NCBI GenBank assembly: GCA_963695835.1
Contig: CAVOHR010000002.1
Span: forward strand, 1-64,000
Direction of reading: 5' to 3'
From: VRUE01 sp963695835
GTDB lineage: Bacteria; Actinomycetota; Thermoleophilia; Solirubrobacterales; 70-9
Length of the DNA: 64,000 bases
The notes below the pieces were generated by a model. It searched no databases. It saw only the letters and a program-made list of their open reading frames with translations, and was not told the DNA's origin. Positions 42,926 to 52,504 of the stretch are shown here, piece after piece. Position numbers and translations under genes: made by a program. The stretch's first letter is position 1. The number at the start of each line of letters is the position of its first letter.

Positions 42926-42967
42926 ATGGAAGGGTTCGGGGGCCTATGGACCCCCAAATGCTTCAAC
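42926..42967. repeat. 42-bp palindrome, family 1 copy B
   Basis: Imperfect inverted repeat (about 13 of 20 paired, more with G-U) of the same length and sequence type as 4137-4178: GGAAGGGTTCGGGGG…GACCCCCAAATGCTTC. It lies between the miaA stop, which it overlaps, and the dapF start. It could serve as a local RNA hairpin but lacks a U-run. Confidence 0.6.
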
Positions 42968-43694
42968 GGGCCAGCGCAGCCGCGATCTCGGCCGCGATCT
43001 CGCTGTCGCTGCGCCCGGTGCGGTCGATCTGGCGCAGGTTGGGGATCTTGCGCATCCAGGTGAGCTGACGCCGCGCGTAGTTGCGCGATCGTTTCTTCAT
43101 CCGCTCTGTGTCGCCGCCGAGCAGCTCGTCGAAGCCGAGCGCCTTGCGCGCCGTGCGCGACGGCCCCAGCGCTTCCGCCCGCCTCACCTCCTCCTCCGCC
43201 CCCGCGGCGACGATCGCCTCGGTCCGGGCGTCGATCCGCTCGTAGAGCAGCGCCCGCTCCATGTCCAGCCCGAAGATCGTCGTCGGCAGCCGAGTCTGCG
43301 GCGACCAAAGCTCGGAGTCCTCGGCCCCGGGAGGAGCCTTCACGAGCGAGAGCTCCGCCACCGCGGCCCGCAAGTACAACCCGGTTCCCCCCACCACGAT
43401 CGGTCTGCGTCCAGCGGCCAGGGCCCGATCGATCTCCTCGTGCGCCAGCCGCATGTAGTCGCCGACGGAGAACGGCCGGGTAACGGGCACGAACCCGACC
43501 AGTCGATGCTCCAGCAGCTCCTGCTCCTCGGCCGTAGCGACCCCGGTGAGCACGCTCAGCCCCTCGTAGACCTGCAGCGCATCGCAGGAGATGGCGACCG
43601 GATCCTCGCCCCGCCTCCGAAGCTCTTCCGCCAGGGCGATCGCCACCCCGGTCTTCCCGACCCCGGTCGGCCCGAATATCGCCAGGACGTTCAC
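42963..43694 (-). CDS. miaA: tRNA dimethylallyltransferase, internally shortened
   Basis: Adds the isopentenyl group to A37 of UNN-reading tRNAs. Seen: FGPTGVGKTGVAIAL (P-loop), ISCDALQVYEGLSVLTG, VVGGTGLYLRA, ALGFDELL and RNYARRQLTWMRK. At 243 aa it is about 60-70 residues short of the usual 300-316. The segment between GGTGLYLRA and SELW, which normally carries DPxxAxxIHPNDxxRxxRALE, is missing and replaced by about a dozen residues. The GTG start overlaps the miaB stop by 4 bp. Activity is uncertain. Confidence 0.85.
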   Translation of the reverse strand: MNVLAIFGPTGVGKTGVAIALAEELRRRGEDPVAISCDALQVYEGLSVLTGVATAEEQELLEHRLVGFVPVTRPFSVGDYMRLAHEEIDRALAAGRRPIVVGGTGLYLRAAVAELSLVKAPPGAEDSELWSPQTRLPTTIFGLDMERALLYERIDARTEAIVAAGAEEEVRRAEALGPSRTARKALGFDELLGGDTERMKKRSRNYARRQLTWMRKIPNLRQIDRTGRSDSEIAAEIAAALAR

Positions 43695-45007
43695 GTCCGG
43701 GCCAGAAGCTTCTGCGTTCCTCCCAGCGTGGTGGACGTAGCGGTGTCGATCTCCACGAGGGCGAGGTCTCCGGGCGTCGCCATGCCGTCGAAGTTGACCG
43801 TCTTGCTGTGCCGGGTACGCCCGCGCAGCCGCGCCGGATCGGTCCGGCTCGGACCCTCGACCAGCACCTCCATGGTCCGCCCGACGAACCGCTGCGCGCG
43901 TTCCGCGGCCCGCCCCTGCACCAGCTCGACCAGCCGCTCCATCCGCTCCCGCTTCACCGCATGCGCGACCTGCTCGTCCATCGTCGCCGCCTCGGTCTCG
44001 CGCCGCGGCGAGAAGACGAAGGTGAAGGCGCTGTCGAAGCCGACCTCGTCGACCACCGCCAGCGTCTGCTCGAAGTCGGCCTCGGTCTCGCCCGGGAAGC
44101 CGACGATGACGTCGGTGGTGATCGCGCAGTCGGGGACGTGCTCGCGGATCAGCGCGATGCGGTCCAGGTAGCGCTGCCGGTCGTAGGTGCGCCGCATCCG
44201 CTTGAGGACCGCGCTCGAGCCCGACTGGAGCGGCAGGTGGATGTGCTCGCAGAGCGCGGGCAGCTCGACGTGGGCGCGGATCACGTCCTCGCGCATGTCC
44301 TTCGGGTGCGGGCTGGTGTAGCGGATCCGCTCGATCCCTTCGACCGCGTCGATCCTTGCGAGCAGCTCGGAGAAGCCGATCCGCGACTCGCGCGGCAGGT
44401 CGCGGCCGTAGCTGTTGACGTTCTGGCCGAGCAGCGTCACCTCGCGCACGCCGTCGGCGGCGAGCGCCTCCGCCTCGGCGACCAGCTCGGCCGGGTCGCG
44501 GCTCTGCTCGCGGCCCCGGGTCGAGGGGACGATGCAGTAGGCGCACCGGCAGTTGCAGCCCTGGGAGACCTGCAGCCAGCCCTGGAACTCGCGCTCGCGG
44601 CGGGCCGGCAGGTGGCCGGAGAAGTCCTCGAACTCGAAGTAGCCCCGGGCGCTCAGCGAGTCGGAGGCGAGGAATTCGGCAAGGCGGTGGATCTGGCCCG
44701 GGCCGAAGGCGACGTCGACGAAGGGGAAGCGCTCGAAGACCTCGTCCCTGACCGATTGCGCCCAGCAGCCGCCGACGCCGACGACCCGCTCGGGGTCTTC
44801 GGACTTCAGCCGCTTCGCCTCGCCCAGATGGGCGACGAAGCGGTTGTCGGCCGACTCGCGGATCGAGCAGGTGTTGAAGAGGATCAGGTCGGCCTCGGCG
44901 CGGCTCTGCGCGCGCTCGTAGCCGAGCGACTCGAGCATCCCCTGCATCCGCTCGGAGTCGTGCACGTTCATCTGACAGCCGAACGTGGTGACGTGGTAGC
45001 TGGGCAT
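43691..45007 (-). CDS. miaB: tRNA-2-methylthio-N6-isopentenyladenosine synthase
   Basis: Radical-SAM methylthiotransferase acting after MiaA, 438 aa. The N-terminal cluster cysteines are in TFGCQMN, NTCSIRES and GGCWAQ. The radical SAM CxxxCxxC is in GCNCRCAYCIVPSTRG; also LLGQNVNSYG, a GFPGETEADF motif and a C-terminal TRAM domain (about 370-435). ATG 45007 is preferred over the TTG nine bases upstream. Confidence 0.95.
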   Translation of the reverse strand: MPSYHVTTFGCQMNVHDSERMQGMLESLGYERAQSRAEADLILFNTCSIRESADNRFVAHLGEAKRLKSEDPERVVGVGGCWAQSVRDEVFERFPFVDVAFGPGQIHRLAEFLASDSLSARGYFEFEDFSGHLPARREREFQGWLQVSQGCNCRCAYCIVPSTRGREQSRDPAELVAEAEALAADGVREVTLLGQNVNSYGRDLPRESRIGFSELLARIDAVEGIERIRYTSPHPKDMREDVIRAHVELPALCEHIHLPLQSGSSAVLKRMRRTYDRQRYLDRIALIREHVPDCAITTDVIVGFPGETEADFEQTLAVVDEVGFDSAFTFVFSPRRETEAATMDEQVAHAVKRERMERLVELVQGRAAERAQRFVGRTMEVLVEGPSRTDPARLRGRTRHSKTVNFDGMATPGDLALVEIDTATSTTLGGTQKLLART

Positions 45008-45026
45008 GACGCCCAACTCTAGTGGG

Positions 45027-45281
45027 CTACTGGTTCTCCGCTTCTTCGGATTCCTGCGTCGCCTGCGGCAGGTTGACCTCCTGCTTGTGCTGCGCTTCCT
45101 CGTCCTGAGAATGGAGGACGGCGAAGGTGGTGGCGCCGCCGACCAGGATCGCGAACCAGAGGAAGACGAGCGGCGCCGCCTTGCCGGGAAAGCTCTTGAC
45201 GCGCAGGCCGACGAAGCTGACGACGATCGCCGAGGCGGCGAGCACCGGCCCGAGGATGTAGAAGATCGTTTCGTTGCTCAT
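45027..45281 (-). CDS. Small two-helix membrane protein
   Basis: 84 aa with two hydrophobic segments (IFYILGPVLAASAIVVSFVGL and APLVFLWFAILVGGATTFAVL, each quoted up to the membrane edge) and a Glu/Gln-rich soluble tail. The family is unknown. It lies between recA and miaB on the same strand with short gaps, so it is co-transcribed with them. Confidence 0.72.
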   Translation of the reverse strand: MSNETIFYILGPVLAASAIVVSFVGLRVKSFPGKAAPLVFLWFAILVGGATTFAVLHSQDEEAQHKQEVNLPQATQESEEAENQ

Positions 45282-45309
45282 GCGAGCGCGATCTTATTGG
45301 CTGCGCGCC

Positions 45310-46389
45310 TCAGGCAGCCTTCGCCTCGGCGACCGGCGCCGCCGGCGCCGCACCCTCGCCGTCGATGCCGAGCGCGGCGCGGATCTTGGCCTCTAGCTCG
45401 CCTGCGACCTCGGGGTTCTCGGTGAGGAACTGCTTGGCGTTGTTGCGACCCTGCCCGAGCCGGGTCTCGCCGTAGGAGAAGAAGGAGCCCGACTTCTGGA
45501 CCATGCCGTGCTCGATCCCGAAGTCGATCAGGCCCCCCTCGCGCGAGATGCCGACCCCGTACTCGATGTCGAACTCGGCCTGTTTGAAGGGCGAGGCGAC
45601 CTTGTTCTTGACGACTTTGACCCGGACCCGGTTGCCGACCGCCTCGGTGCCCTCTTTGAGGGTTTCGATGCGGCGGATGTCGAGCCGCTGCGAGGAGTAG
45701 AACTTCAGCGCCCGGCCACCCGGCTGCGTCTCCGGCGAGCCGAACTGGACGCCGATCTTTTCGCGGATCTGATTGGTGAACAGGCAGACGGTGTTGGTGC
45801 GGTTGAGGTTGCCGGCCAGTTTGCGCATCGCCTGCGACATCAGGCGGGCCTGGAGGCCGACCGTCTGGTCGCCGATCTGGCCGTCCAGCTCGGCTTTCGG
45901 GGTGAGCGCGGCGACCGAGTCGATCGCGACGACGTCGACCGCCGCCGAGGCGATCAGGCGGTCGGCGATCTGCAACGCCTGCTCGCCGTAGTCGGGCTGG
46001 GAGACCAGCAGCTCGTCGGTGTCGACCCCGATCTTGCCCGCGTAGGACGGGTCGATCGAGTGCTCGGTATCGATGAAGGCGCAGATCCCGCCGCGGGCCT
46101 GGGCCTCGGCGATCACGTGGTAGACCAGCGTCGTCTTGCCGGAGGACTCGGGGCCGAAGATCTCGACGATCCGCCCGCGCGGCACGCCGCCGATGCCGAG
46201 CGCCAGGTCGAGCGAGAGGGCGCCGGTGGAGATCGCCTCGATCGGGATCGCGGCGTCGGCGCCGAGGCGCATCAGGGCGCCCTGGCCGAAGTCGCGCTCG
46301 ATCTGGGTCACCGCCGCCTCGAGGGCCGCGTCCCTGGCCTTGGCGTCCTTCGCCGAGGCGTCTTTCAAAGCCGCTTTCTTGTCTGCCAT
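45310..46389 (-). CDS. recA: Recombinase A
   Basis: Homologous recombination and SOS coprotease, 359 aa. Seen: IVEIFGPESSGKTTLVYHV (Walker A), CAFIDTEHSIDPSYAGKIGVD, VVAIDSVAALTPKAELDGQIG, LFTNQIREKIGVQFGSPE (L2/Walker B region) and an Ala/Glu/Pro-rich tail. An N-terminal Lys/Asp/Ala-rich extension of about 18 residues precedes the domain. The ribosome site AGGTGG lies just before ATG 46389. No LexA-type box is seen in the 10-bp gap to thpR, so any SOS control must act further upstream. Confidence 0.97.
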   Translation of the reverse strand: MADKKAALKDASAKDAKARDAALEAAVTQIERDFGQGALMRLGADAAIPIEAISTGALSLDLALGIGGVPRGRIVEIFGPESSGKTTLVYHVIAEAQARGGICAFIDTEHSIDPSYAGKIGVDTDELLVSQPDYGEQALQIADRLIASAAVDVVAIDSVAALTPKAELDGQIGDQTVGLQARLMSQAMRKLAGNLNRTNTVCLFTNQIREKIGVQFGSPETQPGGRALKFYSSQRLDIRRIETLKEGTEAVGNRVRVKVVKNKVASPFKQAEFDIEYGVGISREGGLIDFGIEHGMVQKSGSFFSYGETRLGQGRNNAKQFLTENPEVAGELEAKIRAALGIDGEGAAPAAPVAEAKAA

Positions 46390-46399
46390 CTGATCCACC

Positions 46400-47003
46400 T
46401 CACTGCCGCCCGTCCGCGGGCAGCTCGACTTGCGCCAGCGGGGTGTACTGCGCACCCTGCGGCTTGATTTGAGAACGGTAGAGCGTGACCCGGACGCCAT
46501 CGAAGGGCCGCAGCAGCCGCTTCGGCAACGCCCCCGGCGGGCGCGAGACGAGCGCCGGACGCGCCGACCCGCGTTCCTCACGACGCACCCGGGCCACGGT
46601 CACATGCGGCCAGAACGGCCGCTTCTCCGGCTCGTAGAGCCGTGCGTCGACCAGCCTCTCCTGCACACGGGCCTGCAGCTCGACGGCGCCCGGCGACTCC
46701 GCCGGCAGCGCGAACAGCCGCGGCCTTCCCCGCTCCGGCCGCGGCACCGGGTCGGCCAGCTCGATCCGCGGCGCCGGGCCGCCGCTCTCCGCGAGGATCC
46801 CCGTCAGCCGGGGGATCTCCTTCTCCGGCAGCCAGCCGAGGAAGGCCAGGGTAACGTGCAGCGACCCGGGCGGCGAGCGGGCGCAGCGCCGGGTCGGCCA
46901 GCGCCCCGCGCCCCCAGGAGACGATTCCCGCCCGCACCTCCTCGGGCAGGTCGAGGGCGACGAACAACCTCGCCCGCGGGCTCTTCAGCCTCTCCTTCGC
47001 CAT
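46400..47003 (-). pseudogene. thpR: RNA 2',3'-cyclic phosphodiesterase, +1 frameshift
   Basis: The first frame gives ARLFVALDLPEEVRAGI…ADPALRPL. Dropping one base near 46871-46874 continues as PPGSLHVTLAFLGWLPEKE and on to FWPHVTVARVRREE, restoring both HxT motifs of the LigT/ThpR 2H family. The repaired length is 200 aa, normal for the family. A real lesion or a sequencing insertion; see the cluster of similar events to 51.4 kb. Confidence 0.8.
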
Positions 47004-47071
47004 GCCGGGGACGCTACGGGGCGCCGCCGCGCGGAACAACACGCGAATGTAAAAAGAGTGCGCCCACTTCG

Positions 47072-48368
47072 CTACAGAGGCGAGTCATCGCCGCCGAGCA
47101 GGGTCCGCAGCAGGTGCATCCCGACCAGCGCCGAGCGCTCGCGGACGTCCTCCCGGCCGCCGGGGATGACCGGTGCGCGGGCGATGCTCGCGCCGTCGGC
47201 GAGGCGGGCGTCGAAGCAGACGTAGCCGACCGGCTTCTCCTCGCTGCCGCCGTCGGGGCCGGCGATGCCGGTGATCGAGACCGCGACGTCGGCGCCGAAG
47301 CGCTCCAGCGCGCCCGCCGACATCGCCTCGGCGACCTCCGGCGAGACCGCGCCGTGCGCCTCGATCAGCCCCGGGTCGACGCCGAGCAGCTCCGCCTTCG
47401 CCTCGTTCGAGTAGGCGACGACGCCGCCGGCGAAGTAGGCGGAGGCGCCCGGCAGGTCGGTGATCCGCGCCGCCAGCAGGCCGCCCGAGCACGACTCGGC
47501 CAGGCCCAGGCGGCGCCCCTGCAGGAGCCGGGCGACCTGGCTGTCGATCGTCTCGCCGTCGAGGCTGAAGAGGTGGCGGCCGTGGCGCTCCGCGAGGCCG
47601 GCCCGCACCGCCTCGGCGACCGGCGCCTGCCCGGCCCGGTAGCGGACGTCGATCTCGATCTCGCCGCGCCGCAGGCAGGTGGTGATCTCGACCGCGCCGA
47701 GGTCGACCCCGCCGGACTCGATCTCGCGCAGGCTCTTGGCGATCTCCGACTCGGGGATGCCGAACATCCGCACCGTGTAGGCGTGCAGGGGCGTCGCGCG
47801 CGCGAGGATCGCCCGCACCGGCGGCGACTCGACCGCGCCGCGGCCACATCGGCCGCAGCTCGCGCGGCGGACCGGGCAGGACGACGACGACCCGCTCCCC
47901 GGCCGGGACGACCAGCCCCGGGGCGGTGCCGACCGGGTCGAGCGCGATCGATCCCTCCGGGACCGTCGCCTGCTTGCGGTTGGCCGCCCGCACCGCCTCC
48001 TCGTCGAAGCGGAAGCGGCGGCCGAAGCTGCGCAGGATCGCGGCGATCTTCTCCTCCATCTGCTCGTCGAGCACCATCTCGCGGCCGGCGAAGCGCCCGA
48101 CGACCTCGGCCGTCAGGTCGTCGGCGGTGGGCCCGAGCCCGCCCGAGGTGACGATCAGGTCCATCCCCTCGGCGGCCATGAAGCGCAGCGCCGACTCGAG
48201 GTCGGCGGTGCGGTCGCCGACGACGAGGATGTGGGCCACCTCGACCCCGAGATCGGCCAGCCGTTCGGAGACCCAGGGCCCGTTGCGGTCGGCGATCCGG
48301 CCGGTGAGGACCTCGGTGCCGGTCACCACGATGCCGGCCCTCACGGGGCGCGCCGCCTCTATTCGCAC
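47072..48368 (-). pseudogene. cinA: CinA competence/damage-inducible protein, +1 frameshift
   Basis: The MoCF-like N-terminal part (GIVVTGTEVLTGRIADRNGPW, TSGGLGPTADDLTAE, LPGPPRELRPMW) runs into an extra base at about 47838. The other frame continues AVESPPVRAILARATPLHAY, then the C-terminal nicotinamide-nucleotide amidase domain (GLAESCSGGLLAARITDLPGAS, SITGIAGPDGGSEEKPVG). The repaired protein is 431 aa. GTG start at 48368 overlaps the rodZ-like stop by 10 bp. Fragments could otherwise be misread as two genes. Confidence 0.85.
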
Positions 48369-49120
48369 GTGGGCCTTTCGCCTTCTTCCAGCGGCGTCAG
48401 CTTGCCGCTTGCGCTGACCTCGTAGGCGACCGGGCTGTTGCTTTCCGGAATCGGCGCCGGCTTGCCGTCGATCTTCAATTCCACCGCGCCGTTGCCGAAG
48501 GCCATCGAGAATCCCTTGCCCCGGAAGGGCCCCGCTTGTTCGCCGGCTTCGAGGATCTGACCCGCGATCAGCGGTTCTTCGGAGCTGCTGTCGAGCAGGC
48601 AGACCCAGACTTCTCCGGTGGCGGCCAGGCTGAGCGCCACCCCGGGCTTGGCCGCGGTGCTCGCGTTCTTCTCGGCTTTGCTCCGCTTCTTGCCATGCCC
48701 GGCGTTGGACGGGGAGGGGGAGTTCCCACCGCCCCCTCCGCTCACCAGGCCGATCGCGACCACCAGGGCGACGAGGGCCAGGGCGACGAGAGCGATCGCG
48801 ACGCCGCCGGGCAGCCGCGGTCGCTGCCGCCTGCGGCCGGTGGGCACCGGCTCGACCCGCTTCGGCGGCCGCTCGCCGCCCGGTGGCCCGGTGGCGCGCC
48901 GGTACTCGTCGGCCAGCCGCTCGCCGTCGAGGCCGAGGTAGCCGGCGTAGGTGCGGATGAAGCCGCGCGTGTAGGCGCCGCCCGGAAGCACGTCCCAGTC
49001 CTCGTTCTCCATCGCCCGCAGGTAGCGCAGCCGGATCTTGATCGCCGCTTCGACCTCGGAAAGATCGACTTTGCGACGATTTCGCGCCTCGCGCAGGGTT
49101 GCTCCGATGCCGGTGTTCAC
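48359..49120 (-). CDS. RodZ-like helix-turn-helix membrane protein
   Basis: 253 aa, GTG start. An N-terminal HTH_25 domain (IGATLREARNRRKVDLSEVE, GGAYTRGFIRTYAGYLGLD) is followed by a basic linker, one membrane helix (about 105-127), a Ser/Lys-rich stretch and a C-terminal beta domain like DUF4115 (VWVCLLDSSSEEPLIAGQIL). This layout is typical of RodZ, which links MreB to the envelope. It has no frameshift although its neighbours do. Confidence 0.85.
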   Translation of the reverse strand: MNTGIGATLREARNRRKVDLSEVEAAIKIRLRYLRAMENEDWDVLPGGAYTRGFIRTYAGYLGLDGERLADEYRRATGPPGGERPPKRVEPVPTGRRRQRPRLPGGVAIALVALALVALVVAIGLVSGGGGGNSPSPSNAGHGKKRSKAEKNASTAAKPGVALSLAATGEVWVCLLDSSSEEPLIAGQILEAGEQAGPFRGKGFSMAFGNGAVELKIDGKPAPIPESNSPVAYEVSASGKLTPLEEGERPTCE

Positions 49121-49166
49121 GCCGACATTGTGTCTATTCGTGGTCCCCGGGCGTGAACGGATTGCG

Positions 49167-51318
49167 TCAGGCGGGTTCGTCGCCCTCGACGGCGACCGGC
49201 TCGGGGACCGGATCGCCGCTCAGCAGGCGCGGCAGATCGGCCTCGGTAATCAGCACCTGGCGGGGCTTGGAGCCCTCGTAGCCGGAGATCACGCCGCGGC
49301 GCTCGAGCATGTCGATCAGCCGGCCGGCGCGGGTGTAGCCGACCCGCAGGCGCCGCTGGATCATCGAGACCGAGGCGGTTTCGGTCTGCACGACGGTGCG
49401 GATCGCCTCGTCGAGCAGGTCGTCGCTGTCGGGGTCGAAGTCGTCCGCGACCTCGACGCCCTTCTCCTCGCGCACCTCGAGCAGCTCGGCCTCGAACTCC
49501 GGTTCGCCCTGCTTCGCCCAGTGGCCGGCGATCCGGGCGATCTCCTCCTCGGTGACGAACGCCCCCTGGACCCGCGCCAGCTTCGAGGTGCCGGCGTCGC
49601 GGAACAGCATGTCGCCCTGGCCGAGCAGCGCCTCGGCGCCGCCCTGGTCGAGGATCACCCGCGAGTCGGTCTGCGAGGAGACCGCGAAGGCGATCCGGGC
49701 CGGGATGTTGACCTTGATCGTGCCGGTGATGATGTCGGTCGAGGGCCGCTGCGTCGCCAGCACCAGGTGGATGCCGGTGGCGCGCGACTTCTGCGCCAGG
49801 CGGATGATCGAGTCCTCGACCTCGGCCGGGGAGACCATCATCAGGTCGGCGAGCTCGTCGATCACGCAGAGGATGTGCGGCAGCGGCGCCTCGCCGGCCT
49901 TGGCGCGGGCGCGGTTCAGCTCGGCGAGGTTGCGGGCGCGGGCTTCGCCCATGATCCCGTAGCGGCTCTCCATCTCGCCGATCAGGTTGGCCAGCACGTT
50001 GGCCGCCAGCCGCGGCGAGGTGACCACCGGGGTCAGCAGGTGCGGGACGTGCTCGTAGTGGTTCAGCTCGACCTGCTTGGGGTCGACCAGGACCAGCCGC
50101 ACGTCGTTCGGCGAGGCCTGCATCAGGATCGAGCAGAGCATGGCGTTGACGCAGCCCGACTTGCCGGAGCCGGTGGTGCCGGCGACGAGCACGTGCGGCA
50201 TCTTCGCCAGGTCGGTCCAGACCGGGTTGCCGTCGATCCCCTTGCCGAGCCAGGCGACCAGCGGCGAGGTCTTCTCCGGCCGGCCGGCGTAGATGTCGCC
50301 GAGCCGGACCAGGCGGCGGCGGGTGTTCGGCACCTCGACCCCCACCGCCTGCTTGCCGGGGATCGGCGCGAGGATGCGGATCTCGGTCGAGGCGAGCGCG
50401 TAGGCGAGGTCGTTGGAGAGCTCGGTGACTTTCTTCACCTTGGTGCCGGGCGCCAGGCGCAGCTCGTAGCGGGAGACGTGCGGCCCGCTGACGACGCCGA
50501 CAATCCTCGCCTCGACCCCGAAGTGGCCCAGCGCCTCGACCAGCTTGCGGCCGATCGCATCGTGGTCGCGCGGGTCCGGCCCCTTGTCGCCGCGTCCCTT
50601 CTTCGAGCACGCTGGCGGGCGGCGGCCGGTAGTCGATCTGCTCGGATTCGGTGACGCCCCGCTTGTTGCCCATCGGGGTTTGCCGGGGCGACTCATGGTG
50701 GTCGGCTCGGCCCTCGTCGATGCCTGGGATGTCCTCCGCTTCGCGTCCGGGCGTGCCGGGGTCGGCTTCACCGTGCTCAGCCTCGGCCACCTCTTGGTTG
50801 AAGTCGTCTTGCCCCAGGGCGACGGTCGGCTCGAACTCGTCCGTCTCCGGGTAGGTGCTCATCACGTCGGTGGGGCCGGCCTGGGCCTCGAAGGGGTAGG
50901 TCTTCTGCTCACGGCGGGCCTCGCGGTGCTGGACCGCCGTCTGGGCGAGGTCGCGGCTGCCGCGGACGGTGTGGCGGACGCCGCGGCCGAGGCCGCGGAA
51001 GACGGTCGAGACCGAGGTACCGGTGACCAGCATCGTCCCGACCGCCAGCATCAGCACGGTCACGATCCGCGCGCCGACCCGGCCGAACAGGTACCGGAGC
51101 CCGGTTTCGAGCCCGTCGCCGACCTTGCCGCCGTCCCAGCCGAAGAAGAGGACGAAGGTCAGGTAGACGCCGGCGGCGATCAGGAAGAGGCCGATCAGGT
51201 CGAGGTGGCGCTGCTGGATGCCCTCCGGCAGGCGCAGCCGCGGCCCGCGCTTGGCTTTCGCCTTCGTCCTGCCCTTGGATCGCCGCGCCGGCGAGCCTCG
51301 CTTCTTGCGCACGAACAC
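49167..51318 (-). pseudogene. ftsK: FtsK/SpoIIIE DNA translocase, +1 frameshift
   Basis: Starting at GTG 51318, the N-terminal part has a basic head, two membrane helices (LDLIGLFLIAAGVYLTFVLFF and IVTVLMLAVGTMLVTG) and an acidic linker to YRPPPASVL. An extra base at about 50604 then shifts to KKGRGDKGPD and the motor: VAGTTGSGKSGCVNAML (Walker A), LCVIDELADLMM (Walker B) and a C-terminal gamma winged helix with SVSMIQRRLRVGYTRAGRLI. The repaired protein is 716 aa. FtsK is nearly always needed for chromosome segregation, so a sequencing error is likely. Confidence 0.85.
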
Positions 51319-51361
51319 AGCAGCCCCTTCGACGCGGGTCGTCCCTCCCCTGCCCCGGCGC

Positions 51362-52348
51362 TCAGCCGGCGCAGACCCAGGCGCCGCGGACCGGAGTCGG
51401 CCCAGATTTCGGCCGCGATCCGGTCCTGTTCCTCCTTCGAGGCGTCCTGCGGCGCTCCCCGGCCGCCGTAGAGCGACCAGGTCGAGGGCAGGATCTGGTA
51501 GGCGCCGCCGGCGCCGCTGCTCGGGTTGACGGCGCCGTAGTTGCCGCCGGACTCGCAGATGACGATGTAGGTGGGGATCGAGAAGGGGCCGCCGAGCCAG
51601 CGGCCGACCGTTTCCTCGGCGGCGGCGCGGCTCGCCGCTTCGGCCGCTTCGATCTCGCTCACCCAGTGGCCGATCTGCGATTTGAGCCTCGGCCAGCGCC
51701 GCCGAGCGTTCGGCCGAGAGCGCCTCCAGGCGGCCGGCGGCGGCTTCGGCTTCGGCCCGCACGCGCGGCGATTTCCGTGCGCGCCGCCGCGAGGCGTTCG
51801 TTGTAGGCGTCGACCCGCGCCTTCAGCTCGGCCACCAGGGCCAGCTCGTGCCGGACCCGGTTGCGCACCTGCCGCACGCGCGCCGCCAGCGCCCTGTCGG
51901 AGTCCTCGATCCGCTGAAGGTATTCGGAGCGGGTGGCGAGTTCGTCGAAGCTGCTCGAGCCGAGGACGACGCTGGCGGTGCTCGGTGTGCCGCTCTCGTA
52001 GATCGCCACCAGCCGCCGCGCGAGGTCGCGGCGGGCGCGGCGCAGGCGGGCCCGCTCGGCTTCGAGGCGGCGTTCGGTGCGGGCGACCTCGGCCGCCAGG
52101 CGCTCCGCGTGCTCGCGGCCGTGGGCGAGCAGCAGGCCGAGCCGGTGCTCGTGCCTGCGGGCCGCGGCGGCTTCGCCTTCGGCGGCGAGGACGCGTTCCT
52201 GGGTGGCGCGGATCCGGCTCCCCAGCGCCGCCGCCTCGCTGCGGCCGGCTTCGACCCTGGAGCGCAGCGCGCCGATCCCGGCCGCGTCGGCCGTGGCAGC
52301 GAGCAGCAGCGCCGCGAGGAGGATCGCAATGGCCGGCTCGCGCCGCAT
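51362..52348 (-). pseudogene. Secreted coiled-coil cell-wall lytic protein, three +1 frameshifts
   Basis: Signal peptide (REPAIAILLAALLLAATADA), a long coiled coil like NlpC/P60-type proteins (about 25-200), then IGHWVSEIEAA. A C-terminal transglycosylase/Rpf-like domain begins FSIPTYIVICESGGNYGAVN and continues AGGAYQILPSTWSLYGG to GAWVCAG. One extra base each at about 51763, 51687 and 51387 must be removed; the repaired protein is 327 aa. Probably a resuscitation-promoting-factor-like muralytic enzyme. Confidence 0.75.
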
Positions 52349-52351
52349 GGC

Positions 52352-52504
52352 TTAGCCCTCCGGGACTTCTCGGTTTGCCAGGTAGACGGCGACGCCGATT
52401 CCCAGCGCGGCGAGGGCGACGCCGATGCGGATCTCGCGCCGGTAGCGCTTGCGCAGGTAGGCGACGGCGAAGCGCAGCGCCGCCTTGCCGAGCTTGTCGT
52501 ACAT
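52352..52504 (-). CDS. Small single-helix membrane protein
   Basis: 50 aa; basic N-terminal half (KLGKAALRFAVAYLRKRYRR) then a membrane helix (IGVALAALGIGVAVYLA). The ATG shares one base with the argG stop (TGATG), indicating translational coupling. Unknown function. Confidence 0.6.
   Translation of the reverse strand: MYDKLGKAALRFAVAYLRKRYRREIRIGVALAALGIGVAVYLANREVPEG

Noticed and set aside
47072..47818. Separate small CinA-domain gene
   Set aside because: It is the continuation of cinA after a one-base shift; the repaired length is a whole number of codons and restores the standard two-domain CinA.
49167..50771. Stand-alone FtsK motor gene without membrane domain
   Set aside because: The upstream frame ends in the expected linker and joins the motor after removing one base, giving a normal FtsK.
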